Assembly (NCBI RefSeq): GCF_013407835.1
Contig: NZ_JACCBI010000001.1
Location: forward strand, 3,410,001-3,474,000
From: Agromyces atrinae
GTDB lineage: Bacteria; Actinomycetota; Actinomycetes; Actinomycetales; Microbacteriaceae
Reading direction: 5' to 3'
Length of the DNA stretch: 64,000 nucleotides
Shown one piece after another: positions 53,457-62,449 of the stretch. The notes below the pieces were generated by a model, which saw only the letters and a program-made list of their open reading frames with translations, was not told where the DNA came from and ran no database searches. Both the position numbers and the translations under genes were made by a program. The first letter of the stretch is position 1, and the number at the start of each line of letters is the position of its first letter.

Positions 53457-54470
53457 TCAGTCGAACGTGACGACGACCTTGTCGGCGGCGCCGGGAGTCG
53501 TGGCGAGTTCGATCGCGCGATCGATCTCGTCGAAGGGAATCTCGTCGCTCACGAGCAGTGCGTAGCGCTCCCAGTTCTCAGCGATGTCGTCGGTCACCTC
53601 GAAGATCTCGGTCGGGTAGCCGCTCGCGGTGATGATGCTGACCTCGTTGTTGAGGATCGCGCCGAAGTCGACCTCGACGGGCTTCTTGTGCACGGCGACG
53701 ATGCCGACCTTCGCGCCGCGCTTGACCGCCGAGAGGATCGTCTGGATGACGACGGGTGCGCCCGCCGCATCGAGGTAGATGTCGGTTCCCGGGCGCACTT
53801 CTCCGGGGCGCCGGGCTGCATTGCCGTGCAGCTCGGCCAGCCGCGCGACGATGTCCTCGGTACGTGAGTCGATGACGGCATCCGCCCCGACCTGCAGCGC
53901 CGTCTCGAGCCGCTCGGGAATCAGGTCGACGACCACGACGCTCTCGGCGCCCCGAAGTCGAAAGCTGATCGCCGCGCCGAGACCGATCGGCCCGGCGCCG
54001 AAGATGACGACGCGGTCGCCCGGCCGCGGGTCGACGCGGTTCACGGCGTGACGCGCGACGGCCATGGGCTCGTTGAGGGCGGCGACCGCGAAGGGAACGT
54101 GCTCGGGAACGAGGGCGACGCTCACACCGAGCTCGGCCTGCTCGATGAGCAGGTAGTCGGAGAGTGCGCCGGTCGCACCTCCATTGCCGATGATGCCGCT
54201 CGGTGCGGCCATGGGGTTCACGACGACGTGCGCACCGACGGCGATGCCCGTGACACGCGTGCCGACCTCGACGACTTCGCCGGCCGCCTCGTGGCCGAGA
54301 GGCGTCGCGCCCTCACGCGGCGGGATTCCGCCGCGTGCGATGTAGAAGCCGTCGGAACCGCACAGGCCGCAGGCCCGGATGCGCACGAGGATGTCGTCGT
54401 CTCCGACGCTCGGGCGCGGCACGTTCTGCACTTCGACCGTGCCGGGGCCGGTCACCACGAGGGACCGCAT
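53457..54470 (-). CDS. Zinc-type alcohol dehydrogenase (threonine/polyol dehydrogenase-like)
   Basis: A 337-residue medium-chain dehydrogenase. Catalytic zinc ligands are Cys in ACGLCGSD and His/Glu in PLGHEAAGEV; the four-Cys structural zinc lobe is missing, its place taken by GNGGATGALSDYL. The NAD site is VVIFGAGPIGLGAA. Substrate probably a sugar alcohol or amino alcohol. The ATG at 54470 has GGAAGAAA upstream; ATGs at 54491 and 54506 are alternatives. A TetR gene is divergent, with a perfect palindrome between them. Confidence 0.87.
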   Translation of the reverse strand: MRSLVVTGPGTVEVQNVPRPSVGDDDILVRIRACGLCGSDGFYIARGGIPPREGATPLGHEAAGEVVEVGTRVTGIAVGAHVVVNPMAAPSGIIGNGGATGALSDYLLIEQAELGVSVALVPEHVPFAVAALNEPMAVARHAVNRVDPRPGDRVVIFGAGPIGLGAAISFRLRGAESVVVVDLIPERLETALQVGADAVIDSRTEDIVARLAELHGNAARRPGEVRPGTDIYLDAAGAPVVIQTILSAVKRGAKVGIVAVHKKPVEVDFGAILNNEVSIITASGYPTEIFEVTDDIAENWERYALLVSDEIPFDEIDRAIELATTPGAADKVVVTFD

Positions 54471-54546
54471 CGTTTCTTCCGTAGTGACCATGAGCACTCG
54501 CTCCATTCGCTCGTCGCGGCGCCCGTGCGGGCATCCGTTGTTAAGA

Positions 54547-54560
54547 TAGCCGATCGGCTA
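54547..54560. promoter_or_regulatory. Palindromic TetR operator
   Basis: TAGCCGATCGGCTA is a perfect 14-bp palindrome, extended by TTAA and TTAA flanks. It lies between the dehydrogenase and tetR genes, so one site could control both. Confidence 0.85.
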
Positions 54561-54620
54561 GTTAAATCAACTGGGAGATCCGTACACTGTGTCGAGGTAC
54601 GAGCACGAAGGGCGGGGCGG

Positions 54621-55190
54621 ATGACGCGAGCGACGCGAGGGCGAGGCGATGCGCGCTCACGCGTGCGCACCGCGGCGATCGCCCTCTTCTCGCAGCACGG
54701 CGTCGGGGGCACCTCGCTGCAGATGATCGCCGACGAGATCGGCGTCTCGAAGGCCGCGGTGTACCACCAGTTCCCGACGAAGGACGGGATCGTTCTCGCC
54801 GTCGTCGCTCCCGTGCTCGAGCACATCGATCACGTCGTCGCAGCCGCCGAGGCGGGGGCCACGCCGCGGGCGCGCTTCGACGCCCTCGTCGACGGACTCG
54901 TCGACGTCGTGATCGAGCAGCGGCAGGCGGCGGCGTTCGTGCAGAGCGATCCGGCCGTGCGCGAGCTGCTCGGCCGCACCGACACGTTCCTCGCTCTCTC
55001 GACGCGCATGGACGCCGTGCTCATCGGCCCCGAACCCTCCGACGAGGCGCGCATCGCGCTCGCGACCGCAGGCGGCGGGCTCATGATCGCCGGGGTCGAC
55101 CCGGCGCTCGCCGCGATGCCCGTCGAGGCGGTGCGCCGCGTGCTCGCGGCATCGGTCAGGGCCGTGCTCGCGCCGTACGCGCCCGTCTGA
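54621..55190 (+). CDS. TetR-family regulator
   Basis: A 189-residue regulator. The HTH covers ~15-60 (RVRTAAIALFSQHGVGGTSLQMIADEIGVSKAAVYHQF). The C-terminal helical part carries the ligand pocket. It is divergent from the zinc dehydrogenase gene, and the palindrome at 54547 is its likely operator. ATG at 54621 follows GGGCGGGGCGG. Confidence 0.9.
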   Translation: MTRATRGRGDARSRVRTAAIALFSQHGVGGTSLQMIADEIGVSKAAVYHQFPTKDGIVLAVVAPVLEHIDHVVAAAEAGATPRARFDALVDGLVDVVIEQRQAAAFVQSDPAVRELLGRTDTFLALSTRMDAVLIGPEPSDEARIALATAGGGLMIAGVDPALAAMPVEAVRRVLAASVRAVLAPYAPV

Positions 55191-55205
55191 TCTGCTGCCG
55201 CGCGG

Positions 55206-55742
55206 TCAGTGGCCGTGCGCCGCGATGAGCACGATCACGACGAGGGCGCTCAGGCTGATGATCGCGCCGAGCGCGATGAGCTGCTGGCGCGGCGGCAGTT
55301 TCGTGCGCAGCACCGCGACGAGGGCGATGCCGATGAGGGTCACGAAGTAGATTCCGACGCTCATGGTGAGCGCCGTCTCGATCGAGATCCACCCGATCCA
55401 CGCCGAGACGAGCGCGAGGAACGGCAGCGAAGCCGATCCGATCGCGCCGCCGGCGATACGCAGCATCGTGAGGAACTCGCTACGCGGAGGCAGCGTGCGA
55501 TGCGACACCTGGAATGCGATGATCTCGGCGACGAAGCCCGCGAGGGTGATGCCGACAATGCCCGCCGCGAGCGACACGACGGCGTCGACCGCCGACTGGT
55601 GCCCGGCGTTGAGGGCGAGCACCGTCACGATCGCGAGACCCGTGAACGACGCGTAGACGCGTTCCTTCAGGGCCCGCGCCTTGTCTTCGGTCGAGCTGTC
55701 GAGCAGGGTACGGCTGCGACCGCGCTTCTGCTTCTCTCTCAT
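55206..55742 (-). CDS. Membrane protein, about five predicted helices
   Basis: A 178-residue protein with a basic cytoplasmic N-terminus (MREKQKRGRSRTLLDSS) and hydrophobic stretches near 33-50, 56-75, 98-118, 124-143 and 155-175. The N-terminal Arg/Lys-rich part is about 30 residues. I do not recognise a family; the layout is that of small unknown actinobacterial membrane proteins. Its start is 66 bases from the divergent DUF1653 gene. Confidence 0.7.
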   Translation of the reverse strand: MREKQKRGRSRTLLDSSTEDKARALKERVYASFTGLAIVTVLALNAGHQSAVDAVVSLAAGIVGITLAGFVAEIIAFQVSHRTLPPRSEFLTMLRIAGGAIGSASLPFLALVSAWIGWISIETALTMSVGIYFVTLIGIALVAVLRTKLPPRQQLIALGAIISLSALVVIVLIAAHGH

Positions 55743-55808
55743 GGCTCCACCTTCCGGTCGGTGTCTCGGGCCTTCGTAGACTAAGCCGAGAACCAGAGGA
55801 GCATCGTC

Positions 55809-56018
55809 ATGTCGACCGTCGAACCCGGCCCGTACCGACACTTCAAGGGCGGCCACTACGTCGTCGTCGGCGAGGCGACCGACTCCGAGTCCGAGCAGGC
55901 CGTCGTCGTCTACCGGTCGGCCGACGGGCGGCTGTGGACGCGCCCGAAGGCGATGTTCGTCGAGACGGTCGAGCACGAGGGTCAGACGGTTCCGCGCTTC
56001 GCCCGCATCGCCGAGTAG
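55809..56018 (+). CDS. DUF1653 protein
   Basis: A 69-residue protein of the DUF1653 family, recognisable from PGPYRHFKGGHYVVVGEATD and VVYRSADGRLWTRPKAMF. Function unknown. RBS AGAGGAG precedes the ATG at 55809. It converges on copA. Confidence 0.88.
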   Translation: MSTVEPGPYRHFKGGHYVVVGEATDSESEQAVVVYRSADGRLWTRPKAMFVETVEHEGQTVPRFARIAE

Positions 56019-56025
56019 GCCCGCG

Positions 56026-58269
56026 CTATTCCGCCCACGGACGGAACGCCCGGAGTCGCAGGCTGTTCCCGACGACGAAGACGCTCGAGACGGCCATCGC
56101 CGCACCCGCGAGCATCGGGTTGAGAAGACCGAGTGCGGCGAGCGGGATCGCCGCGACGTTGTACGCGAAGGCCCAGAACAGGTTGACCTTGATCATGCCG
56201 AGCGTCGACCGCGAGAGTCGGATGGCGTCGGCGGCCGAACGCAGGTCACCGCGCACGAGCGTCAGGTCGGCCGCCTCGATCGCGACATCCGTTCCCGTTC
56301 CCATCGCGATGCCGAGGTCGGCGCGAGCGAGCGCAGCGGCGTCGTTGACGCCGTCGCCGACCATCGCCACGACCTTGCCCTCGGACTGCAGCCGCTCGAC
56401 GACGGCGACCTTCTCTTCGGGGAGCACGTCGGCGATGACCTCGTCGATGCCGACGGCGTCGGCGACCTGGCGGGCGACGGTCGCGTTGTCACCCGTGAGC
56501 AGCACGGGGGAGAGGCCGAGCGTGCGGAAGCGTGCGATCGCCTCGGCGCTCGTCGGCTTCACCTCGTCGGCGACGGTGAGGATGCCGCGGGCGGCGCCGT
56601 CCCACGCGACGGCGATCGCCGTTTGACCGGCCGTCTCGGCGGCAGTCCGCGCAGCGGCGAGTTCGCCCGAGAGCTCGATCGACCAGTCGGCGAGCAGGCT
56701 CGGTCGGCCGACGAGCACGAGGTGACCGTCGACGATGCCCTGCACGCCGCGACCCTCGATGTTGGCGAACGACTCCGCCTCGGGCAGCGGCCCGACGCGG
56801 TCGACGGCGCCGCGCGCGACGGCTCGAGCGATCGGGTGCTCGGACGCGGCCTCGACCGCACCGGCGGCGCGTAGCAGCTCGGTCTCTCTCGTGCCGGTCG
56901 AGGTCGTGATGCCGAGCAGCGTCATCGTGCCCGTCGTGACCGTGCCGGTCTTGTCGAGCACGATCGTGTCGACCGCGCGTGTCGATTCGAGCACCTCGGG
57001 CCCCGTGATGAGGATGCCGAGCTGAGCGCCGCGCCCCGTGCCGACGAGCAGCGCGGTGGGCGTGGCGAGGCCGAGTGCGCACGGGCACGCGATGATGAGC
57101 ACCGCGACGGCAGCGGTGAACGCCGCGTTCGCGCCGGCTCCCGAGCCGAGCCACGCCCCGAGCGTCGCGACCGCGAGCGCGATGACGATCGGCACGAAGA
57201 CGCCCGAGATGCGATCGGCGAGACGCTGCACCTCGGCCTTGCCCGACTGGGCATCTTCGACGAGCTTCGCCATCTGAGCGAGGCGCGTGTCGGAGCCGAT
57301 GCGTGTCGCACGCACGACGAGTCGGCCGCCCGCGTTGACGGTCGCACCCACCACGGTGTCGCCGGGAACGACCTCGACGGGCATCGACTCGCCCGTGAGC
57401 ATCGACGCGTCGACGGCCGACGTGCCGGTCACGATGACGCCGTCGGTCGCGATCTTCTCGCCCGGCCGCACGATGAACTCGTCGCCGACGGAGAGGTCGT
57501 CGATACCGATGCGTGTCTCGACTCCGCCGCGCACGACACCGACATCCTTCGCGCCGAGCTCGATGAGGGCCCGGAGGGCGGCACCCGCCTGACGCTTCGA
57601 CCGCTTCTCGAAGTAGCGACCGGCGAGCACGAACATCGTGACGCCCGCGGCGACCTCGAGGTAGATGTTCGCCGAGCCGTCGCTCGCCGAGATCGTGAAC
57701 TCGAAGGGGTGGGTCATGCCGGGCACACCCGCCGTGCCGAAGAAGAGCGCGTAGAGCGACCAGAGGAACGCGGCCGACGTACCCACCGAGATGAGCGTGT
57801 CCATCGTCGCGGCGCCGTGGCGCAGGTTCATCCAGGCCGCACGGTGGAACGGCCATGCGGCCCATACGACGACCGGGGCGGCGAGTGCGAGCGACGCCCA
57901 CTGCCAGTAGGTGAACTGGATCGCGGGGATCATGGCGAGCAGGATGACGGGAACCGACAGCACGATGCTGCCGACGAGTCGCTGACGCAGTGACGTGAGT
58001 TCGGGGTCGGCGGGCTCGCTCGCGTCATCCGTCGGCGTCTTCGGGGCGGGGAGCGCGGCGGTGTAGCCCGTCTTCTCGACCTCGTCGATGAGGGAGAGCG
58101 GGTCGAGGTCGGCGGGGGCGGTGATGCGCGCCTTCTCGGTCGCGTAGTTGACGGTCGCGGTGACGCCGTCGAGCTTGTTGAGCTTCTTCTCGATGCGCAT
58201 GGCGCACGACGCGCACGTCATGCCACCGATCTCGAGTTCGATGTCGGCGAGCGGGGTCTCGGTGCTCAC
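56026..58269 (-). CDS. copA: Copper-exporting P1B-type ATPase
   Basis: A 747-residue heavy-metal ATPase. An N-terminal HMA domain has MTCASC; membrane helices follow, with the transport motif CPC in [13 protein letters not shown], the phosphorylation site [14 protein letters not shown] in the actuator, HP in EHPIARA, and [15 protein letters not shown] with the later YN and MxxSS elements indicates Cu(I). It exports copper from the cytoplasm. The GTG start overlaps the stop of the 49-residue gene (GTGA), and a CsoR-type operator lies upstream. Confidence 0.95.
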   Translation of the reverse strand: MSTETPLADIELEIGGMTCASCAMRIEKKLNKLDGVTATVNYATEKARITAPADLDPLSLIDEVEKTGYTAALPAPKTPTDDASEPADPELTSLRQRLVGSIVLSVPVILLAMIPAIQFTYWQWASLALAAPVVVWAAWPFHRAAWMNLRHGAATMDTLISVGTSAAFLWSLYALFFGTAGVPGMTHPFEFTISASDGSANIYLEVAAGVTMFVLAGRYFEKRSKRQAGAALRALIELGAKDVGVVRGGVETRIGIDDLSVGDEFIVRPGEKIATDGVIVTGTSAVDASMLTGESMPVEVVPGDTVVGATVNAGGRLVVRATRIGSDTRLAQMAKLVEDAQSGKAEVQRLADRISGVFVPIVIALAVATLGAWLGSGAGANAAFTAAVAVLIIACPCALGLATPTALLVGTGRGAQLGILITGPEVLESTRAVDTIVLDKTGTVTTGTMTLLGITTSTGTRETELLRAAGAVEAASEHPIARAVARGAVDRVGPLPEAESFANIEGRGVQGIVDGHLVLVGRPSLLADWSIELSGELAAARTAAETAGQTAIAVAWDGAARGILTVADEVKPTSAEAIARFRTLGLSPVLLTGDNATVARQVADAVGIDEVIADVLPEEKVAVVERLQSEGKVVAMVGDGVNDAAALARADLGIAMGTGTDVAIEAADLTLVRGDLRSAADAIRLSRSTLGMIKVNLFWAFAYNVAAIPLAALGLLNPMLAGAAMAVSSVFVVGNSLRLRAFRPWAE

Positions 58270-58415
58270 GAGTGCTCCTCGGGGTGCTCGGTCGGCTGGT
58301 GGATGGCCGGTTCGGCGGGTGCGTCGGGAGTGATCGCTGCGGCGAGCGCGTACGACGCCCCGAAGATCACGACGAGCCCTGCACCGAACAGACTCAGTGT
58401 GGCGGGCGCTTTCAC
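58266..58415 (-). CDS. Small His-containing exported or membrane protein of the copper operon
   Basis: A 49-residue ORF. GTG at 58415 follows GAGGAGG at six bases. It begins [20 protein letters not shown], continues through a hydrophobic segment, and ends with [14 protein letters not shown], three His among acidic residues, likely outside the membrane. Its stop overlaps copA by four bases, so it is translationally coupled to the ATPase. Similar small proteins precede copA genes in other actinobacteria; a periplasmic-side metal hand-over is a guess. Confidence 0.75.
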   Translation of the reverse strand: MKAPATLSLFGAGLVVIFGASYALAAAITPDAPAEPAIHQPTEHPEEHS

Positions 58416-58462
58416 GGTGGCCTCCTCGAAGTCGATGGATGTCGGTCGTCGATGTTAACCAT

Positions 58463-58479
58463 ATACCCCCAGGGGGTAT
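58463..58479 (-). promoter_or_regulatory. CsoR-type copper operator
   Basis: ATACCCCC-A-GGGGGTAT, an almost perfect dyad with the G/C-tract layout of CsoR sites (TACCCC/GGGGTA). It lies 48 bases upstream of the first gene of the copper operon. CsoR itself is not in the window. Confidence 0.85.
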
Positions 58480-58487
58480 TCCGTCAT

Positions 58488-58552
58488 CCGTCTCGGCGTC
58501 ACGAATGGGCGGTTCGGAGCCCCCGAACCGCCCATTCGTGACGCCGAGACGG
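58488..58552. repeat. Palindromic repeat, GTCTCGGCGTCACGA family, copy 3
   Basis: Perfect 30-base arms (58488-58517 and 58523-58552) around a five-base loop. The outer part equals copies 1 and 2 up to CACGA; the inner arm is different (ATGGGCGGTTCGG). It sits between the divergent copper operon and the DUF7882 gene. Confidence 0.93.
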
Positions 58553-58660
58553 GAACTACCCTGCGGAGGGCCGTTCCGCAACCCCTGCGGCCCCGCTTGC
58601 GGCGCGTGCCTCGGCGGATCATTGTTAAGGCTCAGCGGTATCGAACGACGGATGGATGCG

Positions 58661-58969
58661 ATGGGCAAGCTGATCTACGACTCGGAGGTCACGGTTGATT
58701 TCGAGGATCGCCTCCTCGCGCACCTGCAGCTCGTGATCGGCTCGAAGCTCCGCCGCGGCGAGGGCTTCTACTTCAGTTGGCGCGACGACCCGGCGGCCGG
58801 CGACGGTCGCAGCTCGATCTGGGTGCACCCCGCCCATTCGTTGCGCTTCAAGTACCTCGGCTCGAAGTCGATCGTCATCAATCGAGCGTGGGTCGACGTG
58901 CTCACGCGAGCGGCGAACTCCTCGGCCGGGCTCGTCATCGTTCCCGAGCCGCAGGAGAGCACCTCATGA
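58661..58969 (+). CDS. DUF7882-type small protein
   Basis: A 102-residue protein beginning [20 protein letters not shown], then [22 protein letters not shown] and [14 protein letters not shown]. This family is common in Microbacteriaceae and is sometimes annotated as ATP-dependent DNA ligase, but no ligase motif is visible. ATG at 58661 was chosen over 58652 on family grounds. Its stop overlaps the next ATG (ATGA). Confidence 0.82.
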   Translation: MGKLIYDSEVTVDFEDRLLAHLQLVIGSKLRRGEGFYFSWRDDPAAGDGRSSIWVHPAHSLRFKYLGSKSIVINRAWVDVLTRAANSSAGLVIVPEPQESTS

Positions 58970-59181
58970 GACGCATCTACATCCAGTACGGCGGAACAGA
59001 GTTCAGCATCGGCATCGAGGACGCCGACACGCTGCGCGCGAAGATCCTCGAGACGGTCGCGTCCGGCCGCTCGATGTGGCTCGACGTCGACCGCGGTGAG
59101 GGCCGCCTCGAACCGGCGACGATCCTCATCACCCCGGGGGTCGCGATCGCTGTGATCGACCCGCGACAGAACGACGACTGA
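58966..59181 (+). CDS. Small protein of the DUF7882 cluster
   Basis: A 71-residue protein ([20 protein letters not shown], then SMWLDVDRGEGRLEPATIL). It is coupled to the DUF7882 gene by ATGA. It seems related to the product of the convergent gene at 59186: both begin MR-IxY-G-EF and end in a short hydrophobic strand. Role unknown. Confidence 0.72.
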   Translation: MRRIYIQYGGTEFSIGIEDADTLRAKILETVASGRSMWLDVDRGEGRLEPATILITPGVAIAVIDPRQNDD

Positions 59182-59185
59182 CGGC

Positions 59186-59518
59186 TCAGCGGCCGATCTC
59201 GAGATCGAGATCGATGTCGTGCGCGGCCTCGGGTTCCGGTCGTGCCGGGCGCAGCGCCGCGGCGCGCCGACCGAGATCGGCGAGCAGCTCGTCATCCGTC
59301 GATTCGGGCTCGGCGCCGGGCAACGGCGACGAGAGGATCTGGCTCGCCGGCCCGATCAGCAGCTGCGACTGCACCGATTCACCGTGTTCGTCGTAGGTCG
59401 GAATCGTGATGAGATCGGCCTCGGTTCCTTGCGCAAGCGCCATCGCGTAATCCATGATCGCCGCGGCGATCTGGTCGGAAACGATGAATTCGCCACCTGC
59501 ATAGTGAATGGTGCGCAT
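59186..59518 (-). CDS. Small protein related to its convergent neighbour
   Basis: A 110-residue protein (MRTIHYAGGEFIVSDQIAAA; then QSQLLIGPASQILSS) with an acidic, Arg/Glu-rich tail of ~40 residues. The first ~65 residues resemble the 71-residue protein on the opposite strand. ATG at 59518. No known function. Confidence 0.7.
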   Translation of the reverse strand: MRTIHYAGGEFIVSDQIAAAIMDYAMALAQGTEADLITIPTYDEHGESVQSQLLIGPASQILSSPLPGAEPESTDDELLADLGRRAAALRPARPEPEAAHDIDLDLEIGR

Positions 59519-59693
59519 GCGTCCACTGTGCGCCTCTCCGGCGATCCTGGATAGGGCCTTGCGCAATCGGCGTGGGGGAGGTAGCCCGCGCGGGCACGCG
59601 CCTGAGGAGCAGCACCCGCGCTGTCAACCCCCCTGTCGTGGCGCCGGCGCGCACGTAGCGTGGACGAACCACCGACGACTCCGGGAGGCGCTC

Positions 59694-60590
59694 ATGGCGG
59701 CCGATCAGTACACGTTCCAGAACCCCGTAGAGATGTATGCCGACATCCAACCGTCGGCTCAGCACCAGCCTGAACCCGGCCTCGACGCGAAGCTCTCTCC
59801 CCGCGCCGACCTCGGCGAGGTGAGCTACCGCGGTTCGGGGCGGCTCGCCGGTCGGCGCGCCCTCGTGACCGGCGGCGACTCGGGTATCGGCGCGGCCGTC
59901 GCGATCGCGTTCGCTCGCGAGGGGGCGGATGTCGCGATCTCGTACCTTCCCGAGGAGGAAGAGGATGCCGCGCGCATCGTCGGCCTCATCGAAGACGCGG
60001 GCCGCACCGCAGTGGCCCTGCCCGGAGATCTGCGTGATGCCGCCTACTGCCGTCAACTCGTCGCCGATGCGGTCGCGGGGCTCGGCGGTCTCGACATCGT
60101 CGTCAACAACGGCGGCAAGCAGATCTTCAACGACGACCTCGCGACGCTCAGCGATGAGCAGTTCGACGACACGTTCAAGACGAACGTGTACGCGATGTTC
60201 TGGATCACGAAGGCGGCGCTCGAGCACCTCGTGCCCGGTTCGGCGATCATCAACTCGACATCAGTACAGGCCTACTCGCCGTCCGACATCCTCGTCGACT
60301 ACGCCTCGACGAAGGCGACCATCAACACGTTCACGAAGGCGCTCGCCCAGCAGCTCGCTCCGAAGGGCATCCGCGTCAACGCTGTCGCTCCCGGACCGAT
60401 CTGGACGCCGCTCCAGGTGAGCGACGGACAGCCGCAGGAGAAGGTCGCCGAGTTCGGCGAAGACACGCCTCTCGGCCGCATGGGTCAGCCCGCCGAGCTC
60501 GCACCCGCCTACGTGTTCCTCGCCTCGGCCGAGTCGAGCTACGTCGCCGGGGAGACCCTCAACGTCAACGGCGGAATGCCCACGCCCTGA
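59694..60590 (+). CDS. Short-chain dehydrogenase, YghA type
   Basis: A 298-residue SDR with a ~50-residue N-terminal extension. The NAD(P) motif is TGGDSGIG, then NNGGKQ, the catalytic Ser in INSTSVQAY and Tyr/Lys in YASTKAT. The group includes glucose or aldehyde dehydrogenase-like stress enzymes. It is first in an operon: the following GH15 ATG shares one base with its stop. RBS GGGAGGCG. Confidence 0.88.
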   Translation: MAADQYTFQNPVEMYADIQPSAQHQPEPGLDAKLSPRADLGEVSYRGSGRLAGRRALVTGGDSGIGAAVAIAFAREGADVAISYLPEEEEDAARIVGLIEDAGRTAVALPGDLRDAAYCRQLVADAVAGLGGLDIVVNNGGKQIFNDDLATLSDEQFDDTFKTNVYAMFWITKAALEHLVPGSAIINSTSVQAYSPSDILVDYASTKATINTFTKALAQQLAPKGIRVNAVAPGPIWTPLQVSDGQPQEKVAEFGEDTPLGRMGQPAELAPAYVFLASAESSYVAGETLNVNGGMPTP

Positions 60591-62449
60591 TGGCGGCCGA
60601 CCGACCCCGCACGGCCGCCGCGAGCTCACGGCGGCCGCGCGCGGAGCGTGCACCGCGGCCCGGCCGCGACCTGAGCGACTATGCGGCCATCGGCGACGGC
60701 CGCACGGTCGCGCTCATCGCGCTCGACGGCCGGATCGACTGGATGCCGGTTCCCGACCTCAGCTCACGACCTGTCTTCGCGCGGCTCCTCGACGACGCAG
60801 ACGGGGGATGCATCGAGCTCTCGCCGACCGGGGAGTTCACCGCATCTCGTCGCTACGTGCGTGACACGAATGTGCTCGTCACGACGTTCACGACCGCCAC
60901 CGGTCGCGTGAGCGTGACCGACGCTCTCGTCACCGGGGTAGCCGGTCGCCTGCCGTGGGCTGAGCTCGCTCGTCGGGTGGACGGTCTCGAGGGTTCCGTC
61001 GAACTCGCATGGCGCGTTCAGCCGGGAACCGTTCTCGGCACGGCGTCGCCGTGGATCGAGAAGGCCGCCCCTGGAACCGTCATCCGCGACGGATCGATGA
61101 CGGTCGCCGTGGTCGGTCGTGACCGCGGTGCCGAGGCGCCCACCATCGACGGCGATGGTTCACCGGCGCTCACCGGTCGGTTCACGGCGACCGAGGGATC
61201 GCGCCACCTCATCGTGGTCGTCGCCACCCATGACGAACCGCTGCACCTTCCCGACCCCGACAACGTCGATCGCGGTATCGATCGCACGATCGCGAACTGG
61301 CGCGCATGGTCGAAGGAGTTCTCGTACGAGGGTGCGTGGGCGCGTGACGTACGCCGCAGTGCGCTCGCCCTCAAGCTGCTGATCTTCAGCCCCACGGGGG
61401 CGATCGCCGCCGCAGCGACGACATCGCTGCCCGAGAACCCGGGCGGCGGCAAGAACTGGGACTACCGCTTCGCCTGGGTGCGCGACCTCGCGTACACGGC
61501 GCACACCCTCGTACGCTTCGGTCTGCGCGAAGAGACCCACGCGGCGATCTCCTGGCTCTTCCGCACGATCCGTGAGAACGGCCCCGAGCTGCACGTCTTC
61601 TACTCGCTCGGCGGCGGACTGCCGACCGATGTGCAGACATTCGACGTGCCCGGCTGGCGCGGGATCGGCCCGGTCGTCGGCGGGAATCCCGCACAGTCGC
61701 AGCTGCAGCTCGGTGTCTACGGCGACCTCTTCGCCATCGCTCGCACCTACGCGGACGCGGGCAACGTGCTCGATGTCGAGACGGGGCGCATGCTGTCATC
61801 CGTCGCCGATCGCACGTGCGATCTCTGGCGCAACCGCGATGCGGGCATGTGGGAGCTGCCCGATGAGCAGCACTACACCTCGTCGAAGATGGGCTGCTGG
61901 AAGGCGCTCGACGATGCCGTCGCGCTCGCCGAATCCGGGCAGATCCCCGGCAGCGCGGATCGATGGCGAGTCGAGCGCGACCGGATCGCCGCGTGGGTCG
62001 GCGAGCACTGCTGGTCGGAGGAGCGTGGCGCGTACGTCATGTTCCCCGGCTCCGACGACCTCGATACCTCGGTGCTCCTGCACGCCCCGACGCGCTTCGA
62101 TGACGGCGAGCGGATGTCGTCGACGATCGACGTGATCACCGCCGAGCTCGGGCGCGGGGCGATGCTCTACCGGTACTCGGGTATGGCCAGTGAGGAGTTC
62201 CCTTTCGTCGCGTGCGGGTTCTGGCGAGCCTCGGCGCTCGCCGTGGTCGGCCGACGTGAGGAGGCGGTCGCCGCCATGGACGAACTCGTCGCGACATCGA
62301 ACGATGTCGGAATCCTCGCCGAGATGATCGACGCCGACACGGGCGAGTTCTGGGGCAACCTGCCGCAGGCACTCAGTCATCTCGGTCTCATCAGCGCCGC
62401 ACTCACGATCGACCAGACCTCGGCGCCCGTCGCGGGGGACCGCCGATGA
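60590..62449 (+). CDS. GH15 glucosidase (glucoamylase/trehalase-like)
   Basis: A 619-residue cytoplasmic protein. A basic, Pro/Arg-rich N-terminus (~25) precedes a beta-sandwich domain (YAAIGDGRTVALIALDGRIDW) and an (alpha/alpha)6 barrel with NWDYRFAWVRD, WRGIGPVVGGNPAQSQLQLGVYGD and SSKMGCWKALDDAV. Actinobacterial members include trehalases; substrate cannot be told. It overlaps the upstream SDR by one base and the lactonase by four, so release of glucose could feed the oxidation genes around it. Confidence 0.9.
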   Translation: MAADRPRTAAASSRRPRAERAPRPGRDLSDYAAIGDGRTVALIALDGRIDWMPVPDLSSRPVFARLLDDADGGCIELSPTGEFTASRRYVRDTNVLVTTFTTATGRVSVTDALVTGVAGRLPWAELARRVDGLEGSVELAWRVQPGTVLGTASPWIEKAAPGTVIRDGSMTVAVVGRDRGAEAPTIDGDGSPALTGRFTATEGSRHLIVVVATHDEPLHLPDPDNVDRGIDRTIANWRAWSKEFSYEGAWARDVRRSALALKLLIFSPTGAIAAAATTSLPENPGGGKNWDYRFAWVRDLAYTAHTLVRFGLREETHAAISWLFRTIRENGPELHVFYSLGGGLPTDVQTFDVPGWRGIGPVVGGNPAQSQLQLGVYGDLFAIARTYADAGNVLDVETGRMLSSVADRTCDLWRNRDAGMWELPDEQHYTSSKMGCWKALDDAVALAESGQIPGSADRWRVERDRIAAWVGEHCWSEERGAYVMFPGSDDLDTSVLLHAPTRFDDGERMSSTIDVITAELGRGAMLYRYSGMASEEFPFVACGFWRASALAVVGRREEAVAAMDELVATSNDVGILAEMIDADTGEFWGNLPQALSHLGLISAALTIDQTSAPVAGDRR

